Positions 8,601-12,455 of a stretch of DNA of 12,455 nt are shown here, piece by piece; position 1 is the stretch's first letter; the number at the start of each line of letters is the position of its first letter. Made by a program: the position numbers and the translations under genes. Below the pieces are notes generated by a model. The model had not been told where the DNA came from. It was given only the letters and a program-made list of their open reading frames with translations, and made no database searches. Source of the DNA: Coemansia sp. RSA 922 (lineage: Eukaryota > Kickxellomycota > Kickxellomycetes > Kickxellales > Kickxellaceae); NCBI GenBank assembly GCA_027577415.1, contig JANBQS010000758.1:1-12455 (forward strand), in the 5' to 3' direction.

Positions 8601-11600
8601 CGCTCAGACGCTGTCCGACCTTGAAGCGCATAAAGGGCTTGGACCGGTCGTTGTACGACTTTGTCATCGCAAAGGCTACCGCGTTGCCATGCATAGGCAG
8701 GGATAGAACCAAGTAGTCCTCCTTGACGACCTCAACGACCAACTGAGTCTCGGCCTTCTTCTCGCAGGCTGCGCTCAGTGACTTGCGCCAGGTCGCTGTT
8801 TTGTCGGCGTGGTCGGCCAGTGCCTTCGTAAGGGCAGCGCTCGTCTTCTTCTTGTCAGAGGCCTTGCTGGCCTTGTTTGCGGCCTCAAGACTAGCTGCCA
8901 CAGGCACAAGCGAGTTGCGCAGCGAGTAGTCGACAATTCCCTTTTCAGGGTCGACGTCGAGCACACAAGCAGCCACTACGACGTCTTCCTTGCACTCGTC
9001 GATGCGCTCCTTGGCCTGGTCGATTGTAACAAAGCCCGAAGAGGTTTCAGCAAGTGCGCTGTTGTCTCCATCGACAGGCGAGACAACCAAGCCGTAAGGG
9101 TGCTTCTGCTTCACAGAAACCAGAGTTTGCGCGCCAATCTGACTCAAAAGCTCAGAGCCCGATGGGCCCTCCAGCTCATCAAAGTACTCCAGCAGGAATT
9201 CGGCAGGGCCAATGCAGCCTGTAGCGGCGAGGTCGACAGCTGAGCTCTTGAGCGAGACTCGGATCTTCCTGTCAGTCTCTGTCTCCTCGACAGCGACAAC
9301 CAATGCTACAACAGTCTGGTCGGCGTAGAACAGGTCAGCGGGCGAAGACACAAAACGATCGGCAAGCATGTCGAGCGGGGCCAGCGCTGAAACAGAGCCC
9401 GGGAAGGCTACAAAGGCGCCAAAGTTGGTGGTGCCAGTGATCCAGCCCACCAAAGTCTTGCCCTTGGTGATCTGGGCAGCGCTGGGTGCAATGCAGTTGG
9501 CCCGAGCAGCCTTGACCAGAGCTGGCTTGGCGCTGACTACAACACGGTTGTTATTGCCGTTGATGTTTACAACCACCAGGTCCTTTAGAGCCACACCGGG
9601 CTTGACGCGAGCAATAGCCTTGTCCAAGATGGTGCCCCTCTGGTCGCTCAAGTGGCCAAATGTGACGGAGGCACATAGATTGCTGCCGTCGAGGCGGAGT
9701 GTAATGTGCGGCTCGGCAATCTTGACAACAACACCGCTGACGAGGTCGCCAATGGAAATCTGAGACACATCGGTGCTGTAGGCTGCGACACGACTAGCGG
9801 GCTTGGACTGTTCCAGTACCTCAGTCATGGGGACGTCCAAGTCGACATTCAGGCTAGCCCAGATGCGGCGCTTGCTCAGATCGGTCGATAGAATGCGGCA
9901 CTTGATTGCCTGCCCGACCTCTGGCTGCTTGGCGCCAGCTGCAGCCGTAGCAATATACCCACGGGCACCCTGGTAGAAGTTGACAACAGTTCCGCCGTTG
10001 ACGGCACGATCAACAACAGCCATAGCTACTGCACCCGGCACAGCTCCTTCGGCCTCGGTAAACCCGGTGACGATGGGCAGCTTGGACTGGACCAAGCTCT
10101 TGCGGCAGGTCAGAAGAACGTTGCCCTTCTCGTAGACAACCTTGAGCACGCGGCAGGCAACCATTTTGCCGGGCGTGAACTGCAGCTCGGGGTGCTTGAG
10201 GTGGGCATCCGACAAGTGCTGCTTGTGCACAAAACCCAGCACGGTAGGGGAGATGGCGATCTCGGCACCATTCTCCTTCAAGCGCGTTACGGTACCGCTC
10301 ATTACCATGCCAGGGAGCACGTCGTTGACGGTCAAGAACTTTTGGTTCACAACCGATGGCCGGAGCGAGACACGCACGGCGGCGTCAATAGCGTCATATC
10401 CAATCACACGAGCGCGGTGGCTAGAGCCGATGTGGAACAGACCGGCATGCTTTTGGAGCAAAGGCACGTCAGCGCCCTCCTCGACAAGGTTGGCCGCAGT
10501 GGCAAAGGCATGCACCGACTTGGCTCCAGGAATCTGCAACACAACGCCAATATTGCCAACGGAGTTGACCACAACGCAGTTGTCAAGCACAGTGCCATAT
10601 GGAATGGGCCACAGACCGGCGTCAGTGGGTGCGCGCTTAGCAAGGTCACCATCGGCAGGTGCAGAGATTGAATCATTGCCGGTAGCTAGGCGAGCGGCTA
10701 GCGGGAGCTCAAATCCAGTAAGGGCCGGGCGTGGCTGCAGAGCAACAACGTGAGGCTGTGCAGACACGATAACGGTCTTGGCGGCAGTGGTCAGAGACAC
10801 GTAGAGAACGCGCACGTTCACAATGTTGCCCAAGTCGTACTTTTTCTTGATGTCGTTGCCATCGCGCGCACCAGCCAAGTCAAGGCCGCTCAAGTTGGCT
10901 GAGCAGTCGTAGAATCCCATGAACCGCAGCGACAGTCCGCGATCCCATACCCTTAGCACAGTTGCAGCGACCAACTGGCCGGGCTGAACCGACGCCATGG
11001 TCTTGAACGTGTCCTTGGCAGAAGCCTGAGACACGACAGCCGGGTTGATGGTCAGGCGCAGGGAGCGGCGGTCATCAGTAATCTTGGTGACGACAGCTTC
11101 GACTAGCTGGCCCACGCGTAGCTCGGAGGCGTGGGGCATCCAGCGCTCCAACCAGGCCTGAGCATCGTCTGTCGGCAAGAATGCCGCGACTCGGTCGGCA
11201 GAGATGCCGGTGTTCAATACGTAGCCCCGGTCCTCTACGCTCTTGACGCTGGCAGTCATGAGGAGGCCCTCGCACATGTCGTCGTTGTCAAAGCGGTCGT
11301 TGATCTCCTCTGGCATCAGGGTAAGCTCGATACGGCTATAGTTCTTGCCCTTCTTTTGCTTGGTGGTCTGAGCAGAGTGTGCGTCGCTTAGTTCGGCCAC
11401 CACACATTTCACGTACTGGCCGATAAAGAAGCGCAGCTTGAGATCGAGTGGGTCGTCGCTATTCTCGCTTGAATCGACATCCATCGCATTGTCATCGTCG
11501 TTGTCTTCGTCATCGTCATCGCTGTCTTTGTCACTCTCCTCGGCATGAGCCGCCGCCTTTTCGACGAGTGCAGTCAGCTCTGTCGATATGGATGTAATAG

Positions 11601-12138
11601 GTACGACACCCACTAGGCCATTAGGCAGCGAGACAAGCAGCTCAAGATCGCGAATGGCAGAGATACATCCCAGAACCAGTGCTCCCTTTGTCAAGCGCTT
11701 AAAGCTCAGTACTTGCACAGGGCATAGGCGGTCGTCGTCAAGAAGCGATCCGTCATCGACATCTGCCGATGTTGACTCGCCGGCGTTATCAGCGGCCTTC
11801 TTTTTCGTCTTTTTCGGCGTCTTCTTTTCGCTGCCATCGTCGGCAACCCTGCGCTTCTTTTTGCCAGCGGATCCTCCAGTGACGCCATCGGAAAACAGCA
11901 CATCGCGCTCAGCCTGCCTCGCGACCTCGCGGAACTCTAGCGGCGTCAAGCCGTTGGATCCACCTCGCGGAAAGTCGCCAGCTTCGACAGCAGCACTCTT
12001 AGGGGCCTTTTTCTTCTCGTCTTTAGCAGTGACTTTTTCGGCTTTAACGGCGGATTGTTCGCTCTTAGCAACGGGCTTCTCGCTCTTAGTCGCAGATTTT
12101 TTGCCCTTGGAGGCAGTCTTTTCGCTCTTCCCTGCCAT
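5656..12138 (-). CDS. RRP5: rRNA biogenesis protein Rrp5 (PDCD11 homologue)
   Basis: This nucleolar scaffold of 2160 residues binds pre-rRNA. In yeast its N-terminal S1 repeats are needed for ITS1 (A3) cleavage and 60S maturation, and its last S1 repeats plus HAT domain for A0-A2 cleavage and 18S production. Here: a Lys/Ala heptad tail (1-42), a second basic patch (93-114), about 15 S1-like repeats (roughly 148-275, 287-365, 385-460, 513-592, 608-678, 699-764, 796-870, 892-964, 1003-1073, 1132-1196, 1233-1312, 1353-1430, 1448-1540, 1566-1638, 1658-1734), acidic segments (202-229, 1741-1852), a Lys-rich likely NLS (1855-1865), then seven HAT repeats (about 1883-2158). The most canonical S1 is near 1660, with LKGTITRIEEYGVFIKP. 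It is longer than yeast (about 1730) and human (about 1870) proteins; acidic and interdomain sequence account for part of this. The ATG at 12138 has A at -3 and G at +4. No intron or frameshift is seen. No stop interrupts the reading frame. Confidence 0.95.
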   Translation of the reverse strand: MAGKSEKTASKGKKSATKSEKPVAKSEQSAVKAEKVTAKDEKKKAPKSAAVEAGDFPRGGSNGLTPLEFREVARQAERDVLFSDGVTGGSAGKKKRRVADDGSEKKTPKKTKKKAADNAGESTSADVDDGSLLDDDRLCPVQVLSFKRLTKGALVLGCISAIRDLELLVSLPNGLVGVVPITSISTELTALVEKAAAHAEESDKDSDDDDEDNDDDNAMDVDSSENSDDPLDLKLRFFIGQYVKCVVAELSDAHSAQTTKQKKGKNYSRIELTLMPEEINDRFDNDDMCEGLLMTASVKSVEDRGYVLNTGISADRVAAFLPTDDAQAWLERWMPHASELRVGQLVEAVVTKITDDRRSLRLTINPAVVSQASAKDTFKTMASVQPGQLVAATVLRVWDRGLSLRFMGFYDCSANLSGLDLAGARDGNDIKKKYDLGNIVNVRVLYVSLTTAAKTVIVSAQPHVVALQPRPALTGFELPLAARLATGNDSISAPADGDLAKRAPTDAGLWPIPYGTVLDNCVVVNSVGNIGVVLQIPGAKSVHAFATAANLVEEGADVPLLQKHAGLFHIGSSHRARVIGYDAIDAAVRVSLRPSVVNQKFLTVNDVLPGMVMSGTVTRLKENGAEIAISPTVLGFVHKQHLSDAHLKHPELQFTPGKMVACRVLKVVYEKGNVLLTCRKSLVQSKLPIVTGFTEAEGAVPGAVAMAVVDRAVNGGTVVNFYQGARGYIATAAAGAKQPEVGQAIKCRILSTDLSKRRIWASLNVDLDVPMTEVLEQSKPASRVAAYSTDVSQISIGDLVSGVVVKIAEPHITLRLDGSNLCASVTFGHLSDQRGTILDKAIARVKPGVALKDLVVVNINGNNNRVVVSAKPALVKAARANCIAPSAAQITKGKTLVGWITGTTNFGAFVAFPGSVSALAPLDMLADRFVSSPADLFYADQTVVALVVAVEETETDRKIRVSLKSSAVDLAATGCIGPAEFLLEYFDELEGPSGSELLSQIGAQTLVSVKQKHPYGLVVSPVDGDNSALAETSSGFVTIDQAKERIDECKEDVVVAACVLDVDPEKGIVDYSLRNSLVPVAASLEAANKASKASDKKKTSAALTKALADHADKTATWRKSLSAACEKKAETQLVVEVVKEDYLVLSLPMHGNAVAFAMTKSYNDRSKPFMRFKVGQRLSGTPVRVESNRRTLVQLQQSASDAAGGSTSDAKEGAKRAAVRPVDPAINFFEDYVPGLATVAKVTSIKGVQANLDLASNIKGRLHITELFDDAANIATKSSGDVFAAAGVHVGDKIQVKVIGLHDAKLYKFLPISHRTSPLKTVIDVTARPSQLASEWTTIEKGDSRLASWKTVKPGDLFKGFVKGVQEGKLKGKTVVLVSLNTSLVGHLPILAATSSFEIASHPARYFVPGMPIEVQVSLVDPKSKDVLLAPHGNFIAGIERPIASRKQLVPGARIICSVFKTLPTVMYTEIDIIEDAAAANGKAPRITRVHGSVDACHAADELSAKPFSSYSSGKLLEAVVVWVGANSKDEHIKVGLSLRPSVLDPINFPPSGTTDPVIASAADVNVGQVVRGYIIKTSEVGCFVGLGRDVVGRALISELSDEYIRDVKDAFPSGKLVSAVVTEVNRELNRISLSLRPSRIGDLTSPDGSTKRRLDQIQVGETLKGTITRIEEYGVFIKPDDSFVTGLCYVREIADSETPVDPKALYEVGDRVLAKVLSSDIAKNRLALGLKASYFAHASDSDEDEEMESVASNDEDEDEVSDEDSDDSAGSVQSDDAEPADEEALSDEDDESSDDDGDDESAKSALDVAGGFQWGDEVEVNERTTVAAAGADSESDAAEDSDESSDEEDKTHDGKKKKKNAKRSRMERIAQDVTAELSEQAPTRTTDFERLIVGSPNSSFVWLQFMAFYLGQSEVDQARAVAERALKTISPREEQEKMNVWVALLNLEHRFGSKDTLDSVLKRAIQFMNPKHTYLQMAKIYERADQFAEAENMHKIAISKFSGSCKVWVLFGLFYLKHGKVAESRDLLARALQPLPKRKHIKAITQFGQMEFKHGEPERGRTVFEGVLGTYPKRVDLWSVYLDMETKVASTAAAAGSADDHCWQPARKLFERVTSMKHSSKKMKFFFKKWLAFEKAHGSDASVEHVKQRALEYVNSLSS
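12013..12138 (-). repeat. Six imperfect 21-bp tandem repeats encoding Lys/Ala heptads
   Basis: The first 42 residues of Rrp5 fall into six consecutive heptads: MAGKSEK, TASKGKK, SATKSEK, PVAKSEQ, SAVKAEK, VTAKDEK. The pattern is xxxKxxK, mostly ending SEK, and the DNA shows a matching 21-nt period around a recurring CTAAGAGCGA core. The peptide resembles the Lys/Ala-rich tails of linker histones and nucleolar proteins and could aid RNA binding or nucleolar targeting. Confidence 0.7.
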
Positions 12139-12455
12139 ACTGGTGGTGTGTGGTGTGAGCGTGCTACAAGATCAACAATATAACTAGAGTACAGTTAGTT
12201 GTTTGTATGCTTTACTGCGCTTGGCAAGTGAGCCAGTATATTTGATAGTCGTACCTTTCTCTGGCAAGTATTCAAAGGAATGTGGTGAAGGGATATATAC
12301 GAGGGACGCTTTAATGGCACAACAAAAATAATAAGGAATTAGTACATGCCGCCGACTAAAAAGAGGTAAAAAAAATAAAAAAAAAAGTTGTGCTTGGTAC
12401 AAATTTTGTGTGCAAAAATTGATTTGATCCGGCCCACAAGAGCAGAGTAAAAAAT
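12139..12455 (-). promoter_or_regulatory. RRP5 upstream region (leader and promoter)
   Basis: This 317-nt AT-rich stretch lies directly upstream of the RRP5 ATG. On the minus strand a TATA-like GTATATAT lies at 12293-12300, about 155 nt before the ATG, and an A-rich block occurs near 12362-12386 (T-rich on the sense strand). No start codon in good context opens a credible ORF. Where the promoter ends and any neighbouring gene begins cannot be told, because the window stops here. Confidence 0.4.

Noticed and set aside
483..12138. An operon or co-regulated gene pair
   Set aside because: The two genes are co-oriented but separated by more than 1 kb, act in unrelated processes, and eukaryotic neighbours are usually independent.
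12401..12420. RRPE-like AAATTTT and AAAAATT motifs upstream of RRP5
   Set aside because: They are partial matches to a budding-yeast ribosome-biogenesis element, in AT-rich sequence over 260 nt from the ATG and in an uncertain lineage; chance is enough to explain them.

Overview
The window looks like nuclear DNA from a fungus. It holds two long, apparently intronless genes on the minus strand, separated by A/T-rich spacers with homopolymer runs. Both proteins are eukaryotic: a Dbl-family Rho guanine-nucleotide exchange factor and the ribosome-biogenesis factor Rrp5. Long intron-poor genes, GC-rich coding sequence and short AT-rich spacers suggest an early-diverging lineage such as Kickxellomycotina (Coemansia-like). 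That placement is an inference from style, not from a marker gene.

Layout, left to right. Positions 1-482 are the downstream flank of the GEF gene; no gene is recognised there, but it contains a strong 10-bp-stem hairpin (257-302). Positions 483-4550 encode a DH-BAR protein of 1355 residues, of the Tuba / S. pombe Gef1 type, probably acting on Cdc42. Positions 4551-5655 separate the two genes. They hold an upstream ORF in excellent Kozak context (4617-4655), an (AC)8 tract, a pyrimidine-rich block, a GC-richer island (4969-5158) ending at a consensus splice donor, an A17 run, and several inverted repeats in the RRP5 3' flank. Positions 5656-12138 encode a 2160-residue Rrp5/PDCD11: a heptad-repeat basic tail, about 15 S1 repeats, acidic linkers and seven C-terminal HAT repeats. 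Positions 12139-12455 are its upstream region.

The genes are co-oriented, with RRP5 upstream of the GEF. They act in different processes: nucleolar pre-rRNA processing, and polarity signalling at the membrane. Nothing indicates that they form a functional unit, and no mobile element, tRNA, rRNA or CRISPR was found. The points most worth a second look are the unresolved 5' end of the GEF gene, two NDR-kinase consensus sites in the GEF, and the hairpins in both 3' flanks.
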